A DNA stretch of 64,000 bases from the NCBI GenBank assembly GCA_003254905.1, contig QANU01075037.1, positions 9,749 to 73,748 of the forward strand. Reading direction: 5' to 3'. The DNA comes from Nissolia schottii (lineage: Eukaryota; Streptophyta; Magnoliopsida; Fabales; Fabaceae). The position numbers and the translations under genes are program-made. Of the stretch, positions 22,613 to 32,361 are shown piece by piece (positions within the stretch are counted from its first letter, which is position 1; every line of letters begins with the position of its first letter). Under the pieces are notes generated by a model. That model had not been told where the DNA came from, made no database searches, and worked only from the letters and a program-made list of their open reading frames with translations.

Positions 22613-25283
22613 ATGGTCAAACCCCTTGTTGTCTTTGTTCATTCGAATGGGAGAATGTACGAGGGGGCACGTGGTTTGATGTATGATGGGCCCATGCCAA
22701 AGTCAATCATGATTAGGAAGGGCATGCATGTTGAGGATTTGAAAAGGAAAATATTTTTGAAACTAAGCCTGGCACAGAATCAAGTTATATCAAGAATGGT
22801 TTATCGGCTAACGCACGGGGCAGGTGCAGAGGCAAAATTTTATGGTTGTGACATGGTTGATGATGATGACATTGCTTGCATGATAGATGTGTTTGAAGCT
22901 GGTCCACATGAGTTTATGGATCTTTTCGTTGAAGTAGAGACAAGGGAAAGAGAGAGTGGTCATGTGCATCTAGACAGTGGTCCTTCAGATCCTAACTGGA
23001 CACAACAATCACTGAGGTGTTCAGCCCCCGTGCTCGAAGAAGTGATCCGATCCGAAAATCTGGCAACCCAATGACAGAGACGTGTTGTCCGACGCAAGTG
23101 ATGATGAGGTATTAGGTACTGCTGCAGACGACAGTGATGGTGATGTAAGTCTGGACTCAGATGATGGTATAGAAACATGCTGCGATGTGCGTCAAGTTTC
23201 CCCGATCCGCTCGGTACCTACCGTTGACCCTCCCATTGGTGTGTATGCTAGTCATGTTCATGCAGAAAGTGTTATGCCTAAAAATGTGTTTAGGCCTCCA
23301 TGTCCTCAGTGGTCAGAGATTAATTGGGAAGCTTTTGCTGGGACATCTGATAGCCTTAATACAGCTGAGTATGATGCTTGGAGTGCACACGGTGAGCTGT
23401 TTGTTGGATTACAATTTCCAATAAAAGCAGCGGTCAAATCAGCTTTAGATCACTACTCCATCAAGCGGCATCGAGATTATAAGATTGAGAGGTCTGATAC
23501 ACACAGAATGACCGCTAAGTGTTGTCAGTTTGGGGATTCATGCAATTGGCGGGTAAGAGCAATCAACAGCAAGAGAAGTAATCAGTGGAAGATCTCTCAA
23601 TACAGTGGTCCGCATACGTGCGTAAACATTGGTATGACACAGGATCATAAGAAGCTGCGGTCTGCATTGGTCCAGAAATATATACAAGGCATGGTTAAAA
23701 CATGACCTGATGTTGAGATATGCATGCTGCTTGAGAGGATCAAGAATATCTTTGGTTACAATTTGTCGTATCGGAAGGCGTGGTTGGCTAAACAACGAGC
23801 TTGCACTGAGATATTTGGTGGTTGGGAGGAGTCATACGAGAAGTTGCCTCGATGGTTAGAGGCCATGAAAAAGTTTTTGCCGGACACTGTTGTCTTGTTA
23901 GAGACTGGTGACCATGTAGTCCATAACCGCGTTGATTCTTCCAAGCAACAGTTTGTCCGTTTGTTTTGGGCTTTTAAGCTGTGTGTGTTGGGGTTTCAGT
24001 TTTGCAAGCCATTTATCCAAGTGGATGGGACGCATTTGTATGGGAAATATAAGCAAAAACTGTTAATTGCAACGACACAAGATGGGAACCGACGACCTTT
24101 GCCGCTCGCATTTGCTATTGTAGACGGGGAGACAAAAGAGGCATGGAGTTGGTTTTTAGCTTGTCTGCGTGAGCATGTCACACAACAGCAGGGGATATGT
24201 CTCATATCTGATCGACACAAGAGCATCATTGCATCAGTGGATAATGTGCACCTAGGATGGCAGCCACCTCATGGGTATCACGTGTATTGTCTACGGCACA
24301 TTGCCAGCAATTTCAACAGCAAGTTCCACAACGTGTCCCTAAAGAACTCTCTAAAGCGCATAGGTAATGACCTTGTTTCTTTCGCATATAATTTCATACC
24401 TTGATGAATCACATACGTAATTATATTAGTGCAACATTTGTAGGTCGTGAAGCTTGTCAGCCCAAATTTGATGCAAGGCTGGAAACCTTCACTGAATCAG
24501 AGGAAATTGCCAATTGGATCAACCGGATTCCCAAAGAAAAGTGGAGTTTAGCATATGACGATGGAGGCCGAAGATTTGGTCATATGACAACGAATCTGTC
24601 AGAGTGCATCAATGGAGTCTTTAAGGAGGCAAGACGTCTGCCAATAACAGCCGTGGTGCAAACGACTTATTTCAAATTGATGGAATACTTTGTCAAGAGA
24701 AGGGAGGAGGCCGAGAAGAAACTTTATGTCGATCATCAACAATACACTGATGCTTTTTATGGGATCTGGGGTCCAAATATCGACAAGGCAAGCTCCCACC
24801 ATGTCACCTTAGTCAATAGGCAAGCAGCAAAGTTTCTTGTTGAAGAGGCATTCAACCCTCAGACACAAGAAATTGGGAAAAAATATACTTTAAGCTTGAC
24901 AGAAGGTTGGTGTGACTGTGGCATGTTCCAAGCATTGCACTTTCCTTGCTCCCATGCATTGGCGGCTTGTTCGGCAAAGGCGATTGATCCCCACCAATAC
25001 GTGCATCCTGTATATATGAATGAGTATGTGCTTAAGGCGTACGCGGCTCCATGGGAGCCAATCAAGGATGAGCCATGGTGGCCACCAGCTCCTAACTTGA
25101 CCTTGGTGCCTGACCCTGCATTGCGCAGAGAGAAAGGGTGACCCAAGTCCAGTAGAATACGGAATGAGATGGATTGGGTTGAACAGGGGCTATCCCAACA
25201 TTGTTCCCGATGCAGGGGAGTTGGACACAACAGTCGTCGGTGTCAAGCAACCATTAACGATGCTACACAGCCGATGTCTTGAT
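22613..25283 (+). pseudogene. MULE transposase (MURA-like), interrupted
   Basis: The transposase frame starts at ATG 22613, just after a likely intron acceptor at 22602. The MULE transposase domain holds QVDGTHLYGKYK, with a catalytic Asp at 24024, and CLISDRHKSI, with a second Asp at 24210. A GT-AG intron at 24364-24443 joins in phase. A SWIM zinc finger follows (WCDCGMFQALHFPCSHAL, about 24909-24960), then a CCHC knuckle, CSRCRGVGHNSRRC, at about 25203. The frame is broken by one shift near 23060-23075 and by in-frame TGA codons at 23703 and 25139. Both TGA codons could have come from CGA by cytosine deamination. This copy should not make a full transposase but could be moved by a related one. 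Confidence 0.85.
24364..24443 (+). other. Intron in the MULE transposase
   Basis: GT at 24364 and AG at 24443; joining the flanks restores the frame as KRI-GR-EAC. The 80-bp intron itself carries an in-frame stop. Confidence 0.7.
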
Positions 25284-25510
25284 ATCTATGTTGCTTCGCA
25301 GGTGGTTTGTTTGTTATTTTGCAGGGTCTATTTGTGAATATTTGTTCGTTTTCATGATGAAATTACATAAATGGTCGTTGATGTTTGTATAAGTTGTTGA
25401 TGGTTATTGTGTGTTGCATTGTGTTATACTGTGTAATTCCTACATATAATGACAACCGTTATTATAGTCGTGCTTACTAATATATTTGTGTTTCATACGC
25501 AGGGGATTCT

Positions 25511-26137
25511 ATGGCACACGTTATTCACCCTGGTCCACATGACGGATCTGTGCTTCAGATGCAGCCTTATCATGTGTCTGAGCATGTTTGGGCGGGGGCT
25601 GATGATCGGGTTTTGCGCGTTAGAAGGGTGCATGTGGCAAAGCACGAGGAGAAGCATAGAGATCCTCCTCAGTGCATTGTGCCATACCTAGAGCAGGCTG
25701 GGTTTGTTGGTGCTGTCCACATGGGTTACTGCCCCATTGATCACCACTTGATCACGGCACTCGTCGAGCGGTGGCGCCCTGAGACCCACACCTTTCACAT
25801 GCCTGTGGGGGAGTGCACATTGACCGTTGAGGACGTCGGGATTATCTCTGGCCTCCCAATTGACGGTCATGCTGTTACTGGCCGATCACAGGATCCGCAG
25901 CTGGCCGATCATTGTGAGGAGCTACTTGGAGAGCGTCCTCCAGAGCGGAGTGGATACTCGGGGTCGCGCATTCGGCTGTCGTGGCTATCAGAGCTGCTGT
26001 CCCGTGTGCCCGACGACGATGCAGACCCAGCTGCTGTCATGCAGTACGCACGAGCATACTTGCTCCACTTCATCGGTGGCACTTTGTTCCCTGACCATTC
26101 TGGGTCGTGGGTCCATTCTATGGTCCTAGAGAGATAA
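25511..26137 (+). CDS. Plant mobile domain (PMD/MAIN-like) protein, C-terminally truncated
   Basis: A 208-codon frame starts at ATG 25511 right after a CAG acceptor-like site. It encodes the N-terminal part of the plant mobile domain: GFVGAVHMGYCPIDHHLITA, LVERWRPETHTFHMPVGE, TLTVEDVGIISGLPIDG, then WLSELL and AYLLHFIGGTLFPD. The family includes MAIN and MAIL1, which act with PP7-like phosphatases in silencing and genome stability; transposons also carry it. Family members are usually much longer (350 residues or more in the domain region). Here the frame runs into the right inverted repeat and ends within it at TAA 26135-26137, so the domain is cut short. It is more GC-rich than its surroundings. 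Function of the short form is unknown. Confidence 0.75.
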   Translation: MAHVIHPGPHDGSVLQMQPYHVSEHVWAGADDRVLRVRRVHVAKHEEKHRDPPQCIVPYLEQAGFVGAVHMGYCPIDHHLITALVERWRPETHTFHMPVGECTLTVEDVGIISGLPIDGHAVTGRSQDPQLADHCEELLGERPPERSGYSGSRIRLSWLSELLSRVPDDDADPAAVMQYARAYLLHFIGGTLFPDHSGSWVHSMVLER

Positions 26138-26473
26138 AATTCTAGAGGGATAGAGTAAATTTCAGAAAATGAGAGGAGTGTGAGAAAATGGGGGGGGTGT
26201 GGGTAAATTTATAGGCCTCGCAACTGAATTCGCCAACGCGGTTGGCGAATTTAGTGTTAAGGGGTTTGCTCTAAATTCGCCTACCGTATAGGCGAATTCA
26301 GTGTTGGAGCAATTGAACTGAATTCGCCCTCCGCGTTGGCGAATCCTACGTGGACGTCCACGCGTCTCGCGGCGTCCACGTCAGCCAAAACAGGGGCATT
26401 ATGGTTATATGTTTTAAAAGAGGGGCATTTTGGGAAATAGTTACTGTAGCAGGGGCAAAAGAGTAAAAAACTC
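26125..26473. repeat. MULE right terminal inverted repeat
   Basis: Reverse complement of 21614-21963 with very few differences. The last codons of the mobile-domain frame lie inside it. Confidence 0.92.
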
Positions 26474-26482
26474 CCATTATCA

Positions 26483-27164
26483 TTTTCATTCGCTACCCAC
26501 TACATTTAGGGGTTACCATATTAATACTTGATAGATAGGAAGAACCACTAGTATAAAGAAATAAAATGGCCTACTACTATACATATATGTTTATATATAT
26601 ATAAGGTAGTATGTATAAAGTTCTAGACTCAAATCCCATTACAAACGATATAATTTCTGAAGTAAAAAACAAAAAGTGGCAAATGATGTTGCTTGTAATG
26701 CTCCTCACAATTTCGAGATTGTGACTTGTGATTTAAAGGTTTAGATTACAAGGTCTATTGATATACTAAATTACATATTAGTGTAATAACTAGTGTAGAA
26801 TGTAAAAAGAATTTTCCAAAAAGAGTAGAATGAAAATAAAAGGAAAAGAGAAAGAATACATGAATCCTAATAATGATTGGAATTAAGTTTGGAATAATTA
26901 AGTTTGTAGAACTACATTTGGGAGGAATTAAGTTTGGAAGAATTGATTTTTGTTTGGTTTAGATATACTAAAAGTAAGTTTGAGAGAATTATTTTTATTT
27001 GGATGAGATAAAGTAAAAGTACTTTCGGAGATAAAATTACCAAAAAGAACGTAATATAATTTTAAGATAAATTAATATAGAGTAAACTGTCACATTGGTG
27101 GCAAACTTTTCTATCTACCTACGTCATTAAAATTTAAAGAAAGAGACCACATACTTCAATACAA
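26483..27164. other. AT-rich spacer
   Basis: Nothing recognised beyond short purine-rich repeats near 26900-27010 (variants of GGAATTAAGTTTGG). Confidence 0.45.
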
Positions 27165-27560
27165 ATACACATATATTACAATTTGGATTCAAATACACGA
27201 ATACAAACAACTTGAATTCGAATACACGAATAGGAACAACTTGTATTCGAATACACGAATATGAACAACTTGTATTCGAATACAAATTTTTGTATTTGAA
27301 TATGACTAAGATGTACACAACTACGAATAACTTTTATTCGAATACTACAACCTGTATTTGAATACAAGGATGTACACAAATACTACAACTTCTATTTGAG
27401 TACAGGAATACGAACAACTTGACTTTGAATGCTACAACTTGTATTCGAATACATGAATACAAACAACTTGAATTTGAATACTATAGCTTGTATTTGAATA
27501 CACGAATATGAATAACTTATATTTAAATATTACAACTTGTATTCAAATACACTAGTCTTA
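27165..27560. repeat. Degenerate minisatellite with GTATTCGAATAC palindromes
   Basis: Tandem variants of a ~32-38 bp unit built from CTTGTATTCGAATACACGAA and ATACGAACAA. The TATTCGAATA core is self-complementary. About ten degenerate units. Apparent Tyr/Cys-rich frames here are by-products of the repeat. Confidence 0.8.
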
Positions 27561-27824
27561 ACAGAGATCAACACTAGTACCAGAAACGAATAAAGAATCA
27601 AATTATTATTTAAACTTTATAAAAAAAATTGCAGTCAACAAATTAAAACACAAAATTGTATCTTAAGGCATGTTTCACTTTAACATAATTGAAGCAAATA
27701 ATGAGTTTATGACATAACTCACTTGAAAATATAAGGGATTTGATAATAAAAAAAACACCAAAAACAATAGAAAAAAAATATGAGATTTAAAAAATACACC
27801 AAAAAATCATAGCCAAATAACCAC

Positions 27825-28370
27825 ACCCAAAACAATAGCAAAATAATGGGGATGGTGAAGTGATTGATGTTGGTGGGTGGAAAGAAGGGATGAAGAGGAG
27901 TAAGGAGGGTGGGTGAAGAGGATGGAGATGAAGAGGGTGCTTTTTCAAAAATTAAAAATGTAATTTTAATTTTGGGTTAATTAAGTTTTTAGTCCTTGTA
28001 ATATGAAAAAATTTGGTTTTAGTCCCTCATGACAAGGGGACAAGTTTTAGTCCCTGTAAAATGTGAAAATTTGATTTTGGTCCCTGTGGACGGTTGGTTA
28101 TGGACGGTGATGACGTGTAAGTTAACCTGTCATCAGGGACCATTTCTACATCACTGTCCATCACCAACCGTCCACAAGAACCAAAATCAAATTTTCAAAT
28201 TTTACAGGGATTAAAACTTATCATGAGGAACTAAAACCAAACTTTTTCATATTACAGGGACTAAAAACTTAATTAACCCTTTAATTTTTAAATTTTGGGG
28301 TCATGGTTCTAACTTAAGTTTAGTGAACTACTTACGATTCAAAGTTATTTTCAGTTATGAAGTACCGAAA
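27825..28370. repeat. Spacer block B, copy 2 (MITE-filled)
   Basis: Same sequence as 18300-18560, interrupted by the MITE at 27974-28279. It lies about 500 bp upstream of the MCTP gene start. Confidence 0.8.
27974..28279. mobile_element. 306-bp foldback MITE, Mutator-type
   Basis: The ends are inverted copies starting GGGTTAATTAAGTTTTTAGT, and most of the element folds back on itself. It is flanked by a perfect 9-bp duplication, TTTAATTTT (27965-27973 and 28280-28288), which points to the Mutator superfamily. It has no coding capacity. The empty site survives at 18432-18450. Confidence 0.88.
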
Positions 28371-28856
28371 CTTAAAACTAAATAAGCACCTAATGAGCAA
28401 GCAGAAGAAACTGGGTGTCTGTTTGGGCTGCTCAAAAAAACTACTCCAACATCTTAGCCCGAAGATGCTTCATGTCCACAATCACCCCCCAGACTAAAAT
28501 GCACCTTTTTTTTTTTGGTCGTTATTGCAAGTTAAATGATTTTTATTGCAGAAATAAAAACATGATTAATATCAAATTATGTATAGTTTCAAATTTGAAT
28601 ATCAATATCTCTCTGTCTGATTCCATCCATCATGAGTCTTCAATAAAAATTTCAAAATGAGAAAGCAGTTAAGATTTTCTCAGGCTTATAACCGCTCTTC
28701 CTCACATGCTAGTTGCTGCTACTACTATCCTCGGTTTGCCTCTAAGCCTACATCGTTGATGCGCTTGGTGTTTCTTCTGAAACTGATCAGCAATTCACAC
28801 TTTCACTGTAAGAAACAATTATCCCATTTTTTCTTTCATTGGAGAGAGAGCTAACC

Positions 28857-31208
28857 ATGGCAAACCAAAACGAGAACCAGAACCAGAACCAGAAGCAGAA
28901 AAAGCAACAAGAAGATTTCTCTCTGAAGGAGACATCTCCGAACATCAACGCAGGGAGAGTCATGAGCGGCGACAGGCTCCCCACCGCCTTCGACCTCGTC
29001 GAGCAGATGCACTTCCTGTTCGCCAGGGTGGTGAGGGCCAGGGACTTGCCCTCCAGTTGCCTCGACGGCTGCCGCGACCGTTACGCGGAAGTTAGGCTCG
29101 GAAGCTTCGCGGGCAGAACCCGGCTCCACGAGAGAGCAGAGTGCCCCGAATGGAACCAGGTCTTCGTCTTCGCGAAGGAGAGCATCCAGGACCCGCTCCT
29201 GGAAATCGTGGTGAAGAACAAAGACGACGAACAAGACCCCGAGGCGTACGCGGGGCGCGTCTCGTTCAACCTTTACGACGCTCCGATGAGGGTCCCGCCG
29301 GATAGCCCCCTGGCGCCGCAGTGGTACAAGCTTGAGGACAAGAAAGGGAAGAAGCTCGACGCGGAGCTGATGGCTTCTGTCTGGATGGGGACTCAGGCGG
29401 ACGAGGCGTTTCCCGACGCTTGGCATTCGGATGCCGCGGCGGCCTGCGTCGACGAGAACATCGCTTACACCCGCTCTAAGGTATACATGTCTCCGAGATT
29501 CTGGTATCTTAGAGTTAACGTGATCCAGGCGCAGAATCTGTTGCTGAAGAGCAAGGGCGGGAACTCTGAGTTCTTCGTCCAGGCTGTTCTGGGGAGCTTG
29601 GCCTTGAGAAGCCGTCCAATGAAGATCACTCAGAATCCGGTCTGGAATGAGGACCTGATGTTCGTCGCCGCGGAGCCCTTCGACGAACCGCTGCTGCTGA
29701 GCATTGAGGTGGGGGCTCCCCAGAGGCACGAGAGCCTGGGGAGGTGCGTGGTTCCTGTGAAGAATGTGGAGAGGAGAATCGACGACGCGCCGGCGGAGAG
29801 CGTTTGGTACGACCTTGAGAATCCCAACACCCCTGGCTGTGAGGATGAGGACGCTAAGATTAGCAGCAGGCTTCACGTGAGGGCATCTTTGGATGGAGGG
29901 TACCACGTCCTTGATGAGGTCACTCACTACAGCAGCGATCTCAGGCCGTCTTCCGCGTATTTGTCCCCACCAAGCATTGGTGTTCTGGAGTTGGGGATTC
30001 TCAACGCCGTGGGGCTCTCTCCGATGAAGAAGGAGAATCGCACCGACGCCTATTGCGTGGCCAAGTATGGCCCCAAGTGGGTGAGGACGAGGACCATCAT
30101 CAATAGTCTTGCTCCGAGGTGGAACGAGCAGTACACCTGGCAAGTGTTTGATCCTTGCACGGTCATCACAATTGTAGTGTTTGATAATGGGCACTTGCAA
30201 GAAGGGAAGCCTGCCGAGGGAGCGCTGGATAAGAGGATCGGTAAGGTGAGGATTCGGCTCTCCACGCTGGAGACTGATAGGGTCTACACTCACTCTTATC
30301 CGCTTATAAACTTGCAAGCTCAAGGCGTCAAGAAGATGGGGGAGATTCAATTGGCCGTGAGGTTCTCTTGCCCGTCTCTGCTGAATGTTCTGCAGACTTA
30401 CGCACAACCCCTGCTCCCGCTGATGCACTACATGAGCCCGCTGTCTATATTTCAGCTGGATAGTTTGAGGAGCCAGGCTGCTGCCATCACCGCATTGAGG
30501 TTGAGGAGGGCTGAGCCGCCACTCACTAGAGAGGTTGTGGAGTATATGCTAGATGTGAGGGAGAATGTGTGGAGCATGAGGAGAGGGAGAGCGCAGTTCC
30601 ACAGAATTGCTGGCCTTCTGAATGGTTTGGTTTCAATTTGTAAACTGGTTGATGAGATACGGGGTTGGAGGAATTCGGTCACCACGATAACCAGCTACCT
30701 CATCTTTCTCCTAGTCCTTTTCTGCCCAGGAGTAGTTTTGCCATCCACATTTTCCTTTCTGCTGTTGGTTGGGATTTGGCGGTATCGAACGAGGCCAAGG
30801 TATCCTTCCCATATGGATATGAAATTGTCTCATGCTCATACAGTTACAAATGAGGAGTTAGAGGAAGAATTTGATACCTTTCCGACTAGACTTACCGGCG
30901 ACAATCTAAAGAAGAGATACGATCGATTGAGAGGTATTTCAGGGAGGGTTCTAGCAGTGATGGGCGACTTGGCGACCCAAGGAGAGAGGGTGCAGTCCCT
31001 GCTAAGCTGGAGGGACCCGAGAGCAACAGCTTTGTTTGTGATTTTCTGTTTAGCTGCTGCCATTGTGACATACCTTGTTCCTTTCCGCTGTATGATCATC
31101 ATCTTGGTCAGTTACTTGTTAAGACCTCCAAGGCTCCGCCTAGATTTGCCTGCAATTCCCCAGAATTTCCTCAGGAGGATGCCTGCAAAATCAGATGGCA
31201 TGCTATGA
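28857..31208 (+). CDS. MCTP protein, FTIP-like (three C2 domains, intronless)
   Basis: Single exon, 783 residues. The start is the ATG at 28857 in a good context (AACCATGG). After an Asn/Gln/Lys-rich leader (1-19) comes EDFSLKETSPNI, the signature start of the FTIP/MCTP group. C2 domains lie at about 52-160 (FLFARVVRARDLP), 217-330 (WYLRVNVIQAQNLL) and 377-500 (VLELGILNAVGLSPMK). The PRT_C region from about 520 to the end has hydrophobic spans at about 612-645 and 721-755. Family members are ER-anchored proteins at ER-plasma membrane contacts and plasmodesmata, and FTIP1 helps transport the florigen FT. The first C2 has CRDRYAEV where relatives have DPYVEV. It is convergent with the QUIRKY-like gene at 32362-35654. 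Confidence 0.92.
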   Translation: MANQNENQNQNQKQKKQQEDFSLKETSPNINAGRVMSGDRLPTAFDLVEQMHFLFARVVRARDLPSSCLDGCRDRYAEVRLGSFAGRTRLHERAECPEWNQVFVFAKESIQDPLLEIVVKNKDDEQDPEAYAGRVSFNLYDAPMRVPPDSPLAPQWYKLEDKKGKKLDAELMASVWMGTQADEAFPDAWHSDAAAACVDENIAYTRSKVYMSPRFWYLRVNVIQAQNLLLKSKGGNSEFFVQAVLGSLALRSRPMKITQNPVWNEDLMFVAAEPFDEPLLLSIEVGAPQRHESLGRCVVPVKNVERRIDDAPAESVWYDLENPNTPGCEDEDAKISSRLHVRASLDGGYHVLDEVTHYSSDLRPSSAYLSPPSIGVLELGILNAVGLSPMKKENRTDAYCVAKYGPKWVRTRTIINSLAPRWNEQYTWQVFDPCTVITIVVFDNGHLQEGKPAEGALDKRIGKVRIRLSTLETDRVYTHSYPLINLQAQGVKKMGEIQLAVRFSCPSLLNVLQTYAQPLLPLMHYMSPLSIFQLDSLRSQAAAITALRLRRAEPPLTREVVEYMLDVRENVWSMRRGRAQFHRIAGLLNGLVSICKLVDEIRGWRNSVTTITSYLIFLLVLFCPGVVLPSTFSFLLLVGIWRYRTRPRYPSHMDMKLSHAHTVTNEELEEEFDTFPTRLTGDNLKKRYDRLRGISGRVLAVMGDLATQGERVQSLLSWRDPRATALFVIFCLAAAIVTYLVPFRCMIIILVSYLLRPPRLRLDLPAIPQNFLRRMPAKSDGML

Positions 31209-32361
31209 GTTGACTTTTCTATCCATTGTTTTCAAGTAGATGAAGTACGTTCAGATTCAACAATCTACTTCTGAGTGTTTGATAATTGATGTTGTCTAAT
31301 GTACTTGCCTTTTATCCACAGATTAATAAAATTGAGTTTTTCAAGAGCAGTTAAAGTGGGCATTCATTCAAGCTTGTAAATTATTTTCCAGTCTAATGCA
31401 TTTGTTATCAATTGTTTATGAAATATTTTCTGTTACGCCTCTGACACAACATCAAGGTACCACTCATCCTATAAAGTGTGGATGATGCTTTCATGCAAAC
31501 TGATTTAAAGTGAGGCAGAAACCAGTCCTATGCAGCCACTTTTAAATGAAAGCTGGTGTTGATTGGAAAATGTATAAACTCTGAACTTTTAATCAAACCA
31601 ACCTTTAGTTCTTAGCCTTAAACCGCAACTAGTCTCATGCAGAATGGACCAGCAAACAGAAATTTATGCAATCTGGTTTAAAGTGAACCAGAAATTTTGT
31701 TATGCAGATTTGCAGGGACTTTTAAACAAAAACTGGAGTTAACTGAAAAAAGGTATAAATTCTGAATTTTCAATCACACCTAGCTTTAGTTCTTAGCTTT
31801 AAAGTGTGTATTATATATGGCATTTTCCTCAGTGTATTCATTATGTCATAACATTTTCATTGGCCATAAATATGTGATTGTGTTATTTAGCAGTAAAGGT
31901 TGCAAGCCAACTTATCAACGTTTCTTGAGTGAATGTTGGGTCTGAATCCAGCTGAGGTTTACCATGTTCTATATTTTTGGCATGTTTCTCTAAAGTACTT
32001 TCGTAGCTAATGGTAGAAAGATTATACGTATTAAGTTGTTATGTAGTAGTCTACGTGAAAAATCCTGTTTGCTGTGCTTCTCGTTTGAATCCTGTCTGTC
32101 AACGACTCAACGTTGTGTTATACCTGACAAAATCCATAATTAGACCTCAGATTAATATTGATATTGTCTCCATTAGTTTACAGATCTAGCAATGATAACC
32201 ACCATACCATTACAATATTTTACAAAAGGTAAATTCAGCGATACAATCTTAATCCGAGGAGATGAAACTATAAGAACGGAATAAAAAGCTACGAGTATGA
32301 AGTAACAAGAAGCTAAAAAGCAGCAAATAGATAAAAAAAGGTTCAAACTGAAAACATTTCA
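31209..32361. other. Spacer between the convergent MCTP genes
   Basis: Holds the 3' UTR of the plus-strand MCTP gene, with AATAAA at 31325-31330, and that of the minus-strand one. A diverged tandem duplication (31494-31622 and 31668-31803) shares AGTTCTTAGC and TTTAAAGTGA phrases. No gene seen. Confidence 0.6.
31494..31803. repeat. Diverged tandem duplication, unit about 130 bp
   Basis: Two copies beginning GCAAACTGATTTAAAGTGA and GCAATCTGGTTTAAAGTGA and ending CTTAGCCTTAAA and CTTAGCTTTAAA, with a 45-bp gap. Confidence 0.75.

Larger units (their letters stand above)
21614..26473 (+). mobile_element. Mutator-like DNA transposon (MULE) with plant-mobile-domain passenger
   Basis: The element is 4860 bp. 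It is bounded by near-identical inverted repeats of about 350 bp that start GAGTTTTTTACTCTTTTGCC, and by a perfect 9-bp target duplication, CCATTATCA (21605-21613 and 26474-26482). The 9-bp duplication and long inverted ends are hallmarks of Mutator elements. Inside are a MuDR/MURA-type transposase, now interrupted, and a second gene of the plant mobile domain family. The intact target duplication and well matched ends indicate a fairly recent insertion, although the transposase has decayed. Confidence 0.93.

Noticed and set aside
27127-27379. Tyr/Cys-rich frames on the minus strand
   Set aside because: By-products of the TATTCGAATA minisatellite.
28851-30428. 525-codon open frame antisense to the plus-strand MCTP gene
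   Set aside because: It mirrors a GC-rich coding exon whose codon use keeps the opposite frame free of stops. It matches no family and is Arg/Leu/His-rich as such shadows are.
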